DNA of 64,000 nt from Erodium maritimum (lineage: Eukaryota; Streptophyta; Magnoliopsida; Geraniales; Geraniaceae), in NCBI GenBank assembly GCA_963921825.1, contig OY997588.1:123996715-124060714 (forward strand). The letters run 5' to 3'. The notes under the pieces are model-generated. The model searched no databases and was not told the origin of the DNA. It saw nothing but the letters and a program-made list of their open reading frames with translations. The position numbers were made by a program, and so were the translations under genes. This document shows positions 1 to 11,049 of the stretch, in pieces. How positions within the stretch are numbered: position 1 is the first letter of the stretch; the number at the start of each line of letters is the position of its first letter.

Positions 1-1110
1 TCCTCATTCATCGCACGCCGCCCGAGGCATTTCTCTCTTTATCTCTCGCACTCACCCTCTCGCTCGACAAAGCGACGCTGGCGACGCTGTTCCCGGTCTT
101 AATCTGAACCACGCCGGCATGAGAACGACGCTGGAGCTCCTGATCCCCTCTCTTCTCCCCCATCTTCCCTCACCCGCTCGAAACCTCGCCGCTGTCGTCT
201 CTCACAGAAGAACTAGAAGCAGCGCCGAAACCCTCGCTTCACCGTGTGCCTCCGTTCACGCTACGGGTCGCGCCGTGCCTATGACGGAGGTCTCAGCACA
301 GAAAAACGGCGTGCCGGCCCCGTTCTTCTTCCCCGGCGACCTTTCCCACCTGAAAAACGCGCGCGCGAGGCATCTCTTCGGCCGGAACTCCTTGCGACGG
401 CTTCTACTCCCGCGCCGGAGAGTTCAACCCAGATCTACGGTAGGATTCGACTCCCAGCCACCGTCGTCTCCCTCCGAGCTCCCCCCTCCACCCCCCGCCA
501 CCGCCGCCGTCGGCAAGAACCAAACCCTTGCTCGTCTGTGCTCGAACTTCCAGGCCAGAAGCAGGCTTGGGCCTTGAGCTAGCGTGGGCCTCTGCCAACT
601 AGACCTTGGGCCAGGATCAGGCTTGGGCCAGGCCAGGTCTCAGACTAGGCCAGGCTACGGCCCAATCCGAGTTCGGATTTGGGTCCGGGCCTGGTCTGGT
701 CTGGACCTGGGTCTGGGTCGGGCTCGGGTAAGGTCCAGGTCAGATCCGGGTCGGACTCGGGTCCGGTCTCGGATTCAGGTCGGATCCGGGTCAGGGCAGA
801 TTATTAAATTAATTCAATTAATTTAAATTAAAGAATTAAATGGTTTTAAATCAGAAAATTTAAAGGACTGAACTGATAAAATTAGAGGACTGTTACGGAC
901 TGTACCAGGACTGATTAGAAACTTTACCTGTTAACCTCAGACTTGGACTTCGCCCGAGAGGACCGGAGGTAGGCCCGGACGTCAACAGCTAGGAGTAGTA
1001 GTTGTTGTGTTCATCTTGAGGTAGGGAAAGTAGCGCATACCGCTTTAATTACAAAAAGTTACTAGCATGAATGATTAGGAAATAATAATAACCGGATTTG
1101 GGGCGTGACA
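1..1110 (+). repeat. 5' LTR, 3' portion only
   Basis: Colinear with 7925-9045 and ending in the same tgaca. The first roughly 200 bp of the LTR lie before the window. The part from about 600 to 800 is a degenerate tandem of ggtctgg/gggtcgg-type units that is also present in the 3' LTR. Short reading frames here (for example 244-582) recur in the 3' LTR only because the LTRs are copies. Confidence 0.88.
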
Positions 1111-1113
1111 ATT

Positions 1114-1126
1114 TGGTATCAGAGCC
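1114..1126 (+). other. Primer-binding site for initiator tRNA-Met
   Basis: TGGTATCAGAGCC begins three bases after the LTR end. It is complementary to the 3' end of plant initiator tRNA-Met, the usual primer of plant Ty3/gypsy and Ty1/copia elements. It fixes the 5' LTR boundary at 1110. Confidence 0.92.
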
Positions 1127-2588
1127 TGGTTTCATTTTGAAATGATTTTTCAAAACCTCGGACCGTACGTCAACTAGGTGGGTAGAGTTGGGTCGTTAAT
1201 TTGTTGTGTGTCGGTTACGCAAGTCGGAGATGTCCTATGCGTAGAAACGAGACGGAAAGAGTCTCGAGTTGGTGAAATGTTCGGCCTAAGTGCTGTGAAC
1301 TTGTGTTGAACCTGTGTGGTTGAGGTCATGAGTTGACTTAACCGTTATTCCAAGAATGGACTTGGTCGGGCGGTAAGAGTGAAATTGCCGAGACCCGAGC
1401 GTGTAACTGAGATCACTTGTGGTGTACTATGTTTGTGTTTGAGTGTTGGTTGCAGTTTGTGTTTGGTCGTCGCGCATAAGCGGATGGTTAATGTAAATTA
1501 CGAGCGGGTCATGCCGATTTTTCTACAAAAACTGAAGTGTATGTACCATCACGGTTCAGCTATAGGGGCCACTGTAGCTGGACGTGAATGGAGGGATGCC
1601 AAGTGGTTACAACGTAATTCGGGGACGCCTGAACCGGGTTGTAACGACATGGTGTCAACATGAATGTTATGATAGAAGGAGAACGCGTTAAGTCTGTAAA
1701 CCTGAGTTGTTGTTGTCTAATGTGTAATTGTTGGTTGGTAACTGCTTTATGGAATTGCTTGTGGTATAAGATGCAGTCTGCGTGACTTATGTGTGAAAGT
1801 GTTGTTGAGTGTGAAATTGTGTGTAACCTCGCTGATTGAGTGTTTGAATTGTGTTACGCACTAGTGTGCAGACTTCTCTGTTGTGTGTTGTTGGTTGACT
1901 ATACTATATTGAGTATACTATTACTGTAAGTATCGCTGTTGTGGACTGTGTGTGGCGTTAGTTATTCTAAGCGCGTCGTTCCTTAAGAGTAAGTAACTGA
2001 GCGTGTGCGTGTACCGTGCGGAGTGTACTTATGACGTGGCACCTCAAGGCCGGAGAAGTAAGCCGTTGGGGCACAGGTGCCCAGAGTACTTCTACTAGGG
2101 AGGATAGATACGAGGCCAGGATTACAGCGTTGGCCCGAGAACACCAGTTTTGGTGGCGGTCGAGACGAACCGATACAGGAGGTTCGAGAGAGGGCCCCGA
2201 GCCCAGAGTTTGGATCGAGTTCTCACCCTGATGATTCGGGTGTAGTTGGAGATAGTGGATACGACGGCAACAGTGGAGCGAGGTCGCAGAGAGACCGCGA
2301 GAGTCCGTAAGACTCGGCAGCGACCGAGCAGTGATGCGGGACCGTACGAGATTTGAGAACCAAGGGGGGCGGAGAACCGCAGGGTTCTTCCGGCCACAAG
2401 CTCTGTCTGACGGTGTGAGGCGGACAGGATCAAAAGCATCGTTAGGGTCCGTCGCGTTAGAAAGGGGGCCCAGTGTGATCGCACCGTTAGCAGCCGGGAC
2501 ATCGGAGACGAGTACCGAGCAGTGGATGGCCGCAGCAGTACCGGTAAGCCGTCAGACTGGTCAGGGGAGGTGACCGAGTGTAGATGAG

Positions 2589-2633
2589 ATCAGAGTGGCG
2601 CAGCGGAAGCGTGGTGGGCCCATAACCCACAGG
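2589..2633 (+). other. 45-bp copy of the 5' part of initiator tRNA-Met
   Basis: From memory of the plant initiator tRNA-Met sequence, these 45 bases match its nucleotides 1-45 without a mismatch. They cover the 5' acceptor strand, the D arm, the whole anticodon arm with CAT at 2621-2623, and the start of the variable loop. The pol III A box reads TGGCGCAGCGG (2596-2606). The T arm, the B box and the 3' acceptor strand are absent, so this is not a working tRNA gene. The match stops abruptly, and the next bases (from 2634) read as gypsy protease relic. The host element is itself primed by this tRNA. Confidence 0.85.
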
Positions 2634-4010
2634 CTTCACACTCTTTCGTTTTCTTCTACCCTTGCTGAGAAGTTAGGCTTAAGAGTAAAGCCTCGAGACG
2701 ACCATTGTGTCTTGACACCCCAGTTACGGGTGAGATGGTTTGGCAAAGTATGTGCCATGCGCGTGAGATTAGAGTGGTTGACCGCTATTGATGGTCTTCT
2801 TGCGTTGAACTACAACCGTGTGTTATGTGGAGACCGGTATGGGATATCCTGACCGAGGCTTTGTGTTCGGACATACGTCTATGTTCAGTAAGATTATTTG
2901 AGGGTGTGTTTCAGTTCGATACCGTAGCCGATGGAGTTCTGGCACGATATGTTCTGAGACGGTGTGTTTCAGTCCGATATCTATATCGATGGTTGTCCCG
3001 ATATAGATACCTCGACTGAGACTTCCGGTATGATACCTATACCGACGAGAGATTTCGGTATAGGAAATCTAGACCGACGAGATGTTCTTGGTAAGTTGTG
3101 ATGATGAGCGTCATTGGGGTGATGTGTTCGCCGTGGTGTAGTTTGTATAGTACTGTATGTTGTGACTTATATCCCGAGTGACGGGAAGATACCCGACCGA
3201 AGGTATGCTGGTCCGGTATGTGTGCATTGATTTTTCCCCCGAGGTGTGTTCCGGGAAGACCCCTAGACCGATGAGGTATTTCGGTACGGTGTGATCAAGC
3301 CGATCTATAGGAAGCCGACCCATTGTTCTGGGATAACATAGGTGGCGTTGATTGTTGTTTTGACCTGGTGTTTTGATCGGTGTTGACTACAATGACTGCC
3401 TTGACACGGAAGGGAGCGGAACTTGTGCGAACTGATGAGGGTGAGCACTCCTTTGCCGACCTGAAAGCTCGTTTGACCCCCCTTTCCTTAGTAACCTTTT
3501 TGTGTTGAGCTGGACAACTTTCGATATCATCCGGGGGTTGAACTGACCCTCAAGACGCGGGATATCGATCGACTGTGACCGGAGATCGATGGCGGTGCTA
3601 TCGGACAATACGATAGCCACATATGAATGGGCAGTAAGTGCGAAGTTGGGATCGATGCACCTCAGTTGTCAACAAGTAAAGACCGAATGTCAGTGTTCCG
3701 TGGGAACTAGTGCGACCCCTACGAATGCACAGTAGAACTAAGGGCATCGTTTGCTGAAGTCCGGAAATAGTTAGCCGAGTGCGACTACCACAACGATTTA
3801 AGGCCAGTAACATTATGGCACCTTACGAAGCATTGGATGGTAGGTCGGGTCAATGGCCCAAGCAGGGCACACTTGAGGACTAATAGTTAACCCTGTAGTC
3901 CCGAGTTGTTCGAGAGGCGACTGAAGGATCGCATGGATCGTGAAAGATTTAAGAACCGCGCAGAGTTGATGCGGAAGCGCAAGGTTGAAGTGCGCGCGAG
4001 GTATCAAGTC
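2634..4010 (+). pseudogene. Decayed gypsy pol relics
   Basis: Short patches resemble gypsy pol. One reads like the protease (ASHSF- and AEKLGL-type residues near 2634-2680), one like the start of RNase H (LTRKG near 3398), and one like the integrase C-terminal side (APYEAL near 3812). Their order matches Ty3/gypsy. They are separated by sequence that shows no domain. This is a fossil with many breaks. The assignment rests on short motifs and needs a profile search. Confidence 0.5.
2820..3330 (+). repeat. Block resembling the subrepeat zone of the 24-25 kb LTR
   Basis: The stretch around 3060-3320 runs parallel to 24590-25080, with shared phrases such as ctcttggtaagttg/ttcttggtaagttg, gatacccgaccga and ttccggtatga. 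It carries the same ccgat...ttccgg motif spaced at tens of bases. A similar, weaker block lies at 7185-7600. Its presence in the interior of the element, outside its LTRs, is odd. Confidence 0.55.
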
Positions 4011-4186
4011 CGTTCGGTCCCTGAGAAAATGGTAAGTGTAGTGTCTTCAATTATGTGGTACTCTAGATGGAACGACCTATAACTTGGCTCGATTGGTAGG
4101 ATGTGAGCGAGACTCAGCAGTAAGCGCGACATCCCTGGTTGGGTAACCTTCGATGACTGATCATAACTGTTTGGCACCTCTTGTGG

Positions 4187-6929
4187 TGTCACGCCCCAAT
4201 TTCAGTAAACCGAACTCGGGACGCGAACGTTTTAAAAACATAAAAACACTTGAAACCTGTTTTCATTAAATCACTTTAAAATACCAGTTTAGTTCAACAA
4301 AATAATAATTACAACTTAAAACACGTCCCAACAAGTGGACACACGTCACTAGACTCAAAACACCCAGAAACCCGCTTCAAGCTCTTCAAGCTTCAGAAGC
4401 TCACCTAGTCCAGCCTGCGAACGGTACCTATAGGAAAAACAGCTAGGGGTGAGCGTTCGCTCACCACCACGGATAACAGACTGACTACGACATACTTAGC
4501 AGACAATGCCGGTAACACCAAAAACCAACTCAACACCGGGGATCATTGTCCCCAAACTCAAGTAACCCGACTGACACCCACACACTGATACTTTCCTCAA
4601 CCGACTCAACACTCGGACTCTTAATGTAGACCCAACACCACGATCACGACCTCTTCCAAGGACTCAAAAGACCACCACGCAACACCCAAGATCATAAAGG
4701 ATCGCACACCAAACAAGATCACAAAGGATCGCATACCAGCTGCTCAGTAACCTCCCTCACTCATGCGCTTTGTCTAACCACTCGGGCCAGGCGGTCGACC
4801 TGTCTCAGTAACCTCTCTCAATCACGCGTTTTGCCGAACCACTCAGGCCAGGCGGTCGACCTGTCTCACTCACGCGCTTTGCCGAACCACTCAGGCCAGG
4901 CGGTCGACCTGTCTCACTCACGCGCTTTGCCGAACCACTCATGCCAGGCGGTCAACCTGTCTCACTAACCTCTCTCACTCACGAGCTTCCCCGACAGAAA
5001 GTCGGGCCAGGCGGTCGACCTGTCTCAGTAACCTCTCTCACTCAGGTAACCGCAATCACAATCACAAGCGAGTTCAACAAACAGCAACAACACAGGTTCA
5101 ACACTCCACAGGCACTCATGGCCACACAAGACACCAACAGTAAAACACGGACTCAACAGCCCCACAAGCACTCACGGCCTCCCAAGACACACCAACAGTA
5201 GAACACGGACTCAACAGCCCCACAGGCACTCACGGCCTCCCAAGGCACCAAAGGTAAAGACAAGTGTCACATGCTTTTCCCATAAACGCTACAATCCCGT
5301 ATCATGCATTTCTAATATTCGATAACCTACTCAACCCACGACACCCCGGTGTCACATGAAATTTTACTGTTAACTTTCCCTAGTCAGGGCCGAGATCCGG
5401 CTACTTTTCCCTACCTCAAGACGATACCACAGCAGCGTTTCCTAGCTGCTGACGACCGAGCCAACACCGTCTTCTGGGGCAAAGTCCGCGTCTGGGTGTA
5501 ACTCCGGTTTTCTCTTCGAGCGAAGCCGCACTCTACTTTACACAGAAAGTTACAATTAAAACCGGTTTCACAACTTAATTTAAAGGTTACGACGGTTTCG
5601 ATTAAGTTCAAAAGTTTCTTTTTGACTCGAGCGAGCTAAAAGAGGAATTACGGCGAATCGTGTTTGAGTACCCAAGCACCGAAATCGGCGCATTTTCCGA
5701 GGCACAGTCCCAAAGCGCGAATCCCGAGGTCCGATTCAGCGGTCCGCTTTTGTTCCGTTCTAAGTTCGATTTTAAACGTCCAGCTTAGTCGATTCACGCC
5801 CCTCGTTCAACAGTCCAAAATCGTCTTAAAAACCAAACCGATTTCAATTTCCTTTCAAATTAAATCCTTTCCAATTTAAATCCTTTTAAAACAAAACTGA
5901 TTTCTTTTTCCCTTTTTCCTTTAGAAAATTGTGTCTCGATTCAATTAAAATTCCTTTTCAAATCTTTTGATTTTACAACTAAACATTTCAGATCAAAAAG
6001 GAAATCGGTTTCAACCGAGCCCAGATCCAGAACATCGCTTCTTTCAACACTGACCAGATTTAAAAAATAAATCACATCTAATTCGAAACTCAGTTTTTGG
6101 TCTTCAAACGGTTAGGTTTTAATCCCGTTTCAGTTTTAATTCCAAAAGAAAAACTGCTCAAACTCGCCAGATCTGAACTTTGCTCGGGATAAAAGGAAAC
6201 AACGGGGAGAAGGAACTCGGGTTGAGCTCAGACCGACCACCGGCGGCGCCGTTGCCGGCCGAGGTTCCCCGGGTCGAGAACTCACCGTACAGAAAAGGGA
6301 CGGCGACGGGGAGATGGTGGCAATCACGGGAGCGACGGGGTACGACGAGGGTTTCGCGCGTCTCAGATCCGGACGAGCTTGGAGTCCCGTCCCGGACCAG
6401 ATGAGTTCGCCGGCGAGCTCGCCTCTGCAGAGCTTTCACGGCGACGACGGGAAACTCGGGCCAGAGCTCGGTGAAGGGACGACTGAACGAGGAAGAGGAG
6501 ATGGGCGTGAGGGGAAGGACGGCGACGACGTGGTCTGAACGGAGAGGAGAGGAGAAGATGAGGGAGGGGTCGGCGATGGCGTGAGGATACGGCGAGGGCG
6601 GCGTGGTCGTGGGGGGAGGTTTCGAGGCAGATGAGGGAGAGGCTTCGAGAAGGGGGAGGCTGCGCGAATGGAAAATTAGGGTTTTGCCCTAATTTTCGTG
6701 CTTAAATAGCACATGCCTGCGGTTTTGGGCCTCTCGGCCCAGTAGCCTTCAACTGGGTCAGGCCTGGCCTGGCTGGGCCTGTGGGTATGGTCGGGTCAGA
6801 CCGGCCCAACTTTTTTTTTTTACAGCTTTCTTTCGCGCTCGATCAAAATTTCTCGATCCGGTTTTCAACCACGACGCCTTAAACGATAACTTAAACAAGT
6901 TAAAACTTTTTACCGAGGCGGTCTTCACA
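4187..6929 (-). mobile_element. Nested solo LTR (Ty3/gypsy), 2743 bp, TSD tgtgg
   Basis: Begins tgtcacgccccaat and ends ggtcttcaca. The 5-bp target-site duplication tgtgg sits at 4182-4186 and 6930-6934. On its own strand it starts tgtgaagaccgcctcgg, close to the tgtaaagaccgcttcgg of the surrounding element's LTR, so it looks like a longer relative of the same family inserted in the opposite direction. No interior domain remains, so it is a solo LTR left by recombination. It is whole as an LTR and younger than the element it interrupts. Confidence 0.9.
4740..5245. repeat. Two tandem arrays inside the nested solo LTR
   Basis: 4740-5045 holds about five imperfect units of roughly 55-60 bp built on cactcaggccaggcggtcg. 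5095-5245 holds about three imperfect units of roughly 60 bp built on cggactcaacagccccaca. Such arrays are common in the LTRs of this group. Confidence 0.8.
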
Positions 6930-7689
6930 TGTGGAGTGTCGTCGTAGTGAGGTCGAATGAGTTAGGTGTTTCGAAGTACGCACGCCCTCCGACAAGATGT
7001 TGATAAGATGTACTGTTGCTCCGAATCGGGCAGTGAGTGTGAGATCCAATGTCGGAATAGTTGAGACTGCATGTTACTTCCCTTATTTTATCGTGTGTGG
7101 TTGGTCGTGGCGTGACCATGTTTGGAGTCGGGCGTGGATTGTTCAAGTAACGGTCGTGGCCCCACGTACGCGCGGGTCCCCGTGTGTTGTTCCGGTATGA
7201 TGCCTACATCAAGGGAGTATGCCGGTGTAGGACATCTAGCCCGACGGTTTTGTTTGACACTAGGTGTCGTGTTTATGCCCCGACGGATTTCTGGGAGGAT
7301 AGTTGGACCGATGCGGTGTGTTTCATTAGAAGCGGACGGTGGACAGCCAACGGAGTCGGGGAATGCGGTACGGGGCGTGGACTTACTTTATTGTACGTCG
7401 TTGCACGATACTTAATTAAGTAAAGTGAGTAGTGGAAGAGAAGCGTATGTGCGTTGGATCCGCTTTAAGTGCGTTGTAAGAAATGTTCTGGTATGATACA
7501 TGTACCAACGGACGGTTCCGGTATAGGATATCTCGACCAAGCCGCGTGTGTCGGTGCAATGTCTCTACCGACGGAGGATTCCGGTATCGAGTAACTGGCT
7601 TGATATTTCCGTGGGTTTGGGCGACAATGAACTGTGAGATTTAATCGGACGTTCCTTGAGATAAGGTCAAGTGGAGTACATTCGTTTTA

Positions 7690-7725
7690 AATTTCGAGGA
7701 CGAAATTCCTCTAAGGGGGGTAAAT
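7690..7725 (+). other. Polypurine tract region before the 3' LTR
   Basis: The run gaggacgaaattcctctaag followed by gggggtaaat abuts the tgtaaag start of the 3' LTR at 7726. This phrase is strongly conserved just before the 3' LTR in many plant Tekay-like gypsy elements and supports that placement. Confidence 0.8.
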
Positions 7726-9045
7726 TGTAAAGACCGCTTCGGCTACAAGACTTAATATTTAAATTTAAATTTAAAACGACGTTGGATTGGAGAACGAGTT
7801 GAGATTTGGATCGAATTCAAAAAAAGGAGGACTTGGGCCAAACCAGGACCTGGCCCAATCCGCTGGACCAGGCCCAGATGGCCAGCCCAAGCACGTCCTT
7901 ACCCTAGCTCCATCGCTTCCTCAACCTCATTCATCGCACGTCGCCCGAGGCGTTTCTCTCTCTCTCTCTCTCGCCCACTCTCCCTCTCGCTCGACAAAGC
8001 GACGCCGGCGACGCTGTTCCCGGTCTTAATCCGAACCACGCCGACACGAGAACGACGCCGAAGCTTCGGATCCCTTATCTTCTCCCCCATCTTCCCTCAC
8101 CCGCTCGAAACCTCGCCGCCGTCGTCTCTCACAGAAGAACCAGAAGCAGCGCCGAAACCCTCGTCTCGCCGTGTGCCGCTATTCACGCTACGGGTCGCGT
8201 TGTGCCTGTGACGGAGGTCTCAGCACAGACAAATGGCGTGCCGACCCCGTTCTTCTTCCCCGGCGACCTTTCCCACCTGAAAAACGCGCGCGCGAGGCAT
8301 CTCTTCGGCCGGAACTCCTCGCGACGGCTTCTACTCCCGCGCCGGAGAGTTCAACCCAGATATACGGTAGGATTCAACTCCCAGCCATCGTCGTCTCCCT
8401 CCGAGCTCCCTCCCGCTGCCGCCGCCGCCGACAAGAACCAAACCCTCTCTCGTCCGTGCTCGAACTTCCAGGCCAGAAGCAGGCTTGGGCCTTGAGCTAG
8501 CGTGGGCCTCGGCCAACTGGACCTTGAGCCAGGATCAGGCTTGGGTCAGGCCAGGTCTTAGACCAGGCCAGGCTACGGCCCAATCCGAGTTCGGATCTGG
8601 GTCCGGGCCTGGTCTGGTCTGGACCTGGGTCTGGGTCGGGCTCGGGTCAGGTCCGGTTTGGGTTTCGGACGGGTCAGATCCGGGTCGGACTCGATTCTGG
8701 TTCTCGGATTCGGGTCGGATCTGGGTCAGGGCATATTATTAAATTAATTTAATTAATTTAAATTAAAGAATTAAATGGTTTTAAATCATAAAATTTAAAT
8801 GACTAAACTGATAAAATTAGAGGACTGTTACGAACTGTACCGGGACTGATTAGAAACTTTACCTGTTAACCTCAGACTTGGACTTCGCCCGAGATGACCG
8901 GAGGTAGGCCCGGACGTCAGCAGCTAGGAGACATAGCTGTTGTGTTCATCTTTAGGTAGGGAAAGTAGCGGATACCGCTTTAATTACGAAAAGTTACTAG
9001 CATGAATGATTAGGAAATAATAATAACCGGATTTGGGGCGTGACA
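7726..9045 (+). repeat. 3' LTR, complete, 1320 bp
   Basis: Bounded by tgtaaagacc and gcgtgaca (TG...CA ends). From 7925 on it matches the partial 5' LTR at 1-1110. It includes a CT-rich patch (7952-7990), the degenerate gggtcgg tandem (8590-8730) and an AT-rich tail. Its target-site duplication cannot be tested because the left end is outside the window. Confidence 0.9.
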
Positions 9046-10389
9046 GGTTCCAACGAGGCAACCACAAGGCCTCGATCGCCAGATTCGTGGCCCTTTGGAA
9101 GTCGTCTCGACGTTGGTGGCGAATCGTCACGGTGGAGGGGATGGAGCACCGGCTGGACACAGGGGTGGCCAAACGTGGCGGTGAGACGTCTAGGGTTCCG
9201 AGCCAAAGACCTCACGAGTTGGGCCCTCAGCTTCTCTTGATGGGCGGGGACCTAGTGGAAGTCGGAAACCAGACCCATGGAAATCAGATGTCGGCCCGTA
9301 GCGAGGCGGGGAAGCCCAGAGGCTCTCTGAATCGGGCGGGTTGGTCGATCCGAGGCCATTCGGGTATGAGGGCATCCAAGTTCGAAACCAAGTCGGGTGG
9401 GATCCCTCCACACGATCAGAAGGGAACTCAATTGCAGCGGCGGAGGCTATAAGCACACTCGCCTCGTCGAATGAGTATGAAGTGGTCCAGTGGGGGGTTG
9501 GCCAGTATCACCGCCCCATTGTACGTAAGGTGGTAGAGGTTCCACCAAGATCTGGTATGGTACTCCTTACCTTCTTGAAGGTCAGCAATCCCGCGTTATA
9601 GAGCCCTATTTTTATCATTCCAGGGACGACGACACATGCTGGCATCCTAGGGGAGTATTTAGTCCGCCACAGTACCTCTCCAGAAATGGGTCCGCTCTAC
9701 CCTAGCTTCCAGTCCAGATTTACTGAATCGGTGTCGATAGACGCTACCGTAACACCCCCTTCTGAACATCTCAGCAAAGCGATTCGGTGCAATGAGCTAG
9801 TTTTATTTATTTATTTTGATTTATTGTTGTTAGGTTTACTTTCTCAGTAGTCTGTATGTAGTGTTTGGTGGTTCTCTTGTCACCCATCATTTTACTTTGA
9901 TAATATCAAATCGTTCTTCGTAAAATAAAATATATAATTTCAAACAATTAGGTTCGTTATAAAATTGTCCCAACTACAAATAACTAGTCGTAATACCAAA
10001 TAGACGAACAAAATTCTTCTATCTCAACACGTGCGAGGATGTTGGAGATGGAAGCGATCAGTAGCAAGCCAACTTCTTCACTTAAGAAGCACACTAGTCA
10101 TTCTTTCGTAGTAATAAAATGTGTAAAAATAAGATAAAATATTAATATCATATAAAAATAATAATTAAAGATCTATGTCATTGGATGTATGTTCCTTTTA
10201 GCCAGAGGAGAAATTTCGTGAAAGAGACCAAAGCACTATGTCATTGTTGCATCCACTATGAAGGTTGAGTTTATAGTGGACTTTAAGGCTATGGTTCAAG
10301 GGTTAGTTGCAAAAATTTATTTCAGGGCGTGGAATTGTCTAAAGTATTGTCAAGCCGCTGAAAATTTATTGCAGTAACTCTACATCAGT
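9046..10389. other. No recognised gene: GC-rich block, then AT-rich spacer
   Basis: 9046-9780 is clearly GC-richer than its right flank. It has overlapping short frames on both strands (for example 9033-9452 + and 9190-9456 -), none with a domain I recognise. It is probably old retroelement sequence into which the gypsy element inserted. 9780-10389 is AT-rich, and I see nothing in it. Confidence 0.4.
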
Positions 10390-10740
10390 CTTCTTTTCGT
10401 AGAATTATATTTGTTTTATCACCTCATCACTTGTTTTTTTATCACTTTAGCACACATATTTTATCACCCCAACATATGTTTTTTTTCAACACTAAACACT
10501 AGTTTTATCAACATCGAACAATAGTTTTATCACTCTGGTATGAAACATTTATTAGTGAAGATTTATTAATACTCAACAATAGTTTTATCACCCCGATATA
10601 ATTTTGTTTCGTGCTTCAAAATATATTAATCACTGATCTTGATTGAAAACCCTTGGAAAAATACAAATATTGGCGCAAGTTTGAAGCTAATCGGAGTTGA
10701 AACGAAGCGGGAATGATTAAATTAGTGAACTGGTTAAGAA
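10390..10740 (+). repeat. Right end of an element related to the 12.4-kb foldback
   Basis: The stretch from gcttcaaaatatatt (about 10612) through tggcgcaag to cggagttgaaacgaagcggg (ending near 10710) aligns with the right arm of the 12424-13132 foldback. Just inside it (10410-10590) are several copies of a gttttatcac unit. No matching left arm is visible, so this looks like a truncated relative. Confidence 0.55.
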
Positions 10741-11049
10741 AAAAATGGACATTTGTCCACCTGACACCATGTTATTACAAATATGCCCTTACTTGTGTGA
10801 GAAAAGATGAAAGTGGCGAATTTGGGTAGGATTGGGGTGATGATGTGACATCATGGTGAATGTTGGATTTTAAGTGTGTGTAGCTAGGATGTGTTCTCAC
10901 ACTTTTTAGAATAAGAGAGGTTTCTACCTGATTCGTCTTATTTACAACAATTAGTTATTACTTATTATTAGTATCTTAATAAATAAATATGCACAAACAT
11001 AATAGGAAGGTCCATCATTCTTTTATCAGCGATTAATAATTTTGTATTA

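Larger units (their letters stand above)
1..9045 (+). mobile_element. Ty3/gypsy LTR retrotransposon, broken, 5' end outside window
   Basis: Two near-identical blocks (1-1110 and 7726-9045) flank an internal region that opens with a primer-binding site and closes with a polypurine tract. The right LTR starts tgtaaagaccgc and ends ggggcgtgaca. Short stretches of the interior read like pol in gypsy order: aspartic protease (about 2634-2815), RNase H side (about 3390-3480) and integrase C-terminal side (APYEAL motif near 3812-3830). The LTR ends, the initiator-Met primer site and the conserved run before the 3' LTR fit the Tekay/Del-like chromoviruses, which I infer. The element is a fossil with many breaks and no long reading frame. 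Without the nested solo LTR its interior is about 3.9 kb, shorter than a full element. By eye the last 210 bp of the two LTRs differ at about ten positions, which suggests an insertion a few million years old. Confidence 0.85.

Noticed and set aside
2589-2660. Functional tRNA-Met gene
   Set aside because: Only the first 45 bases match; the T arm, B box and 3' acceptor strand are missing.
244-8500. Pair of similar reading frames of about 110 codons at 244-582 and 8171-8500 that look conserved
   Set aside because: They lie at equivalent places in the two LTRs of one element, so their similarity follows from LTR identity. Other frames over the same bases are equally open because the DNA is GC-rich.
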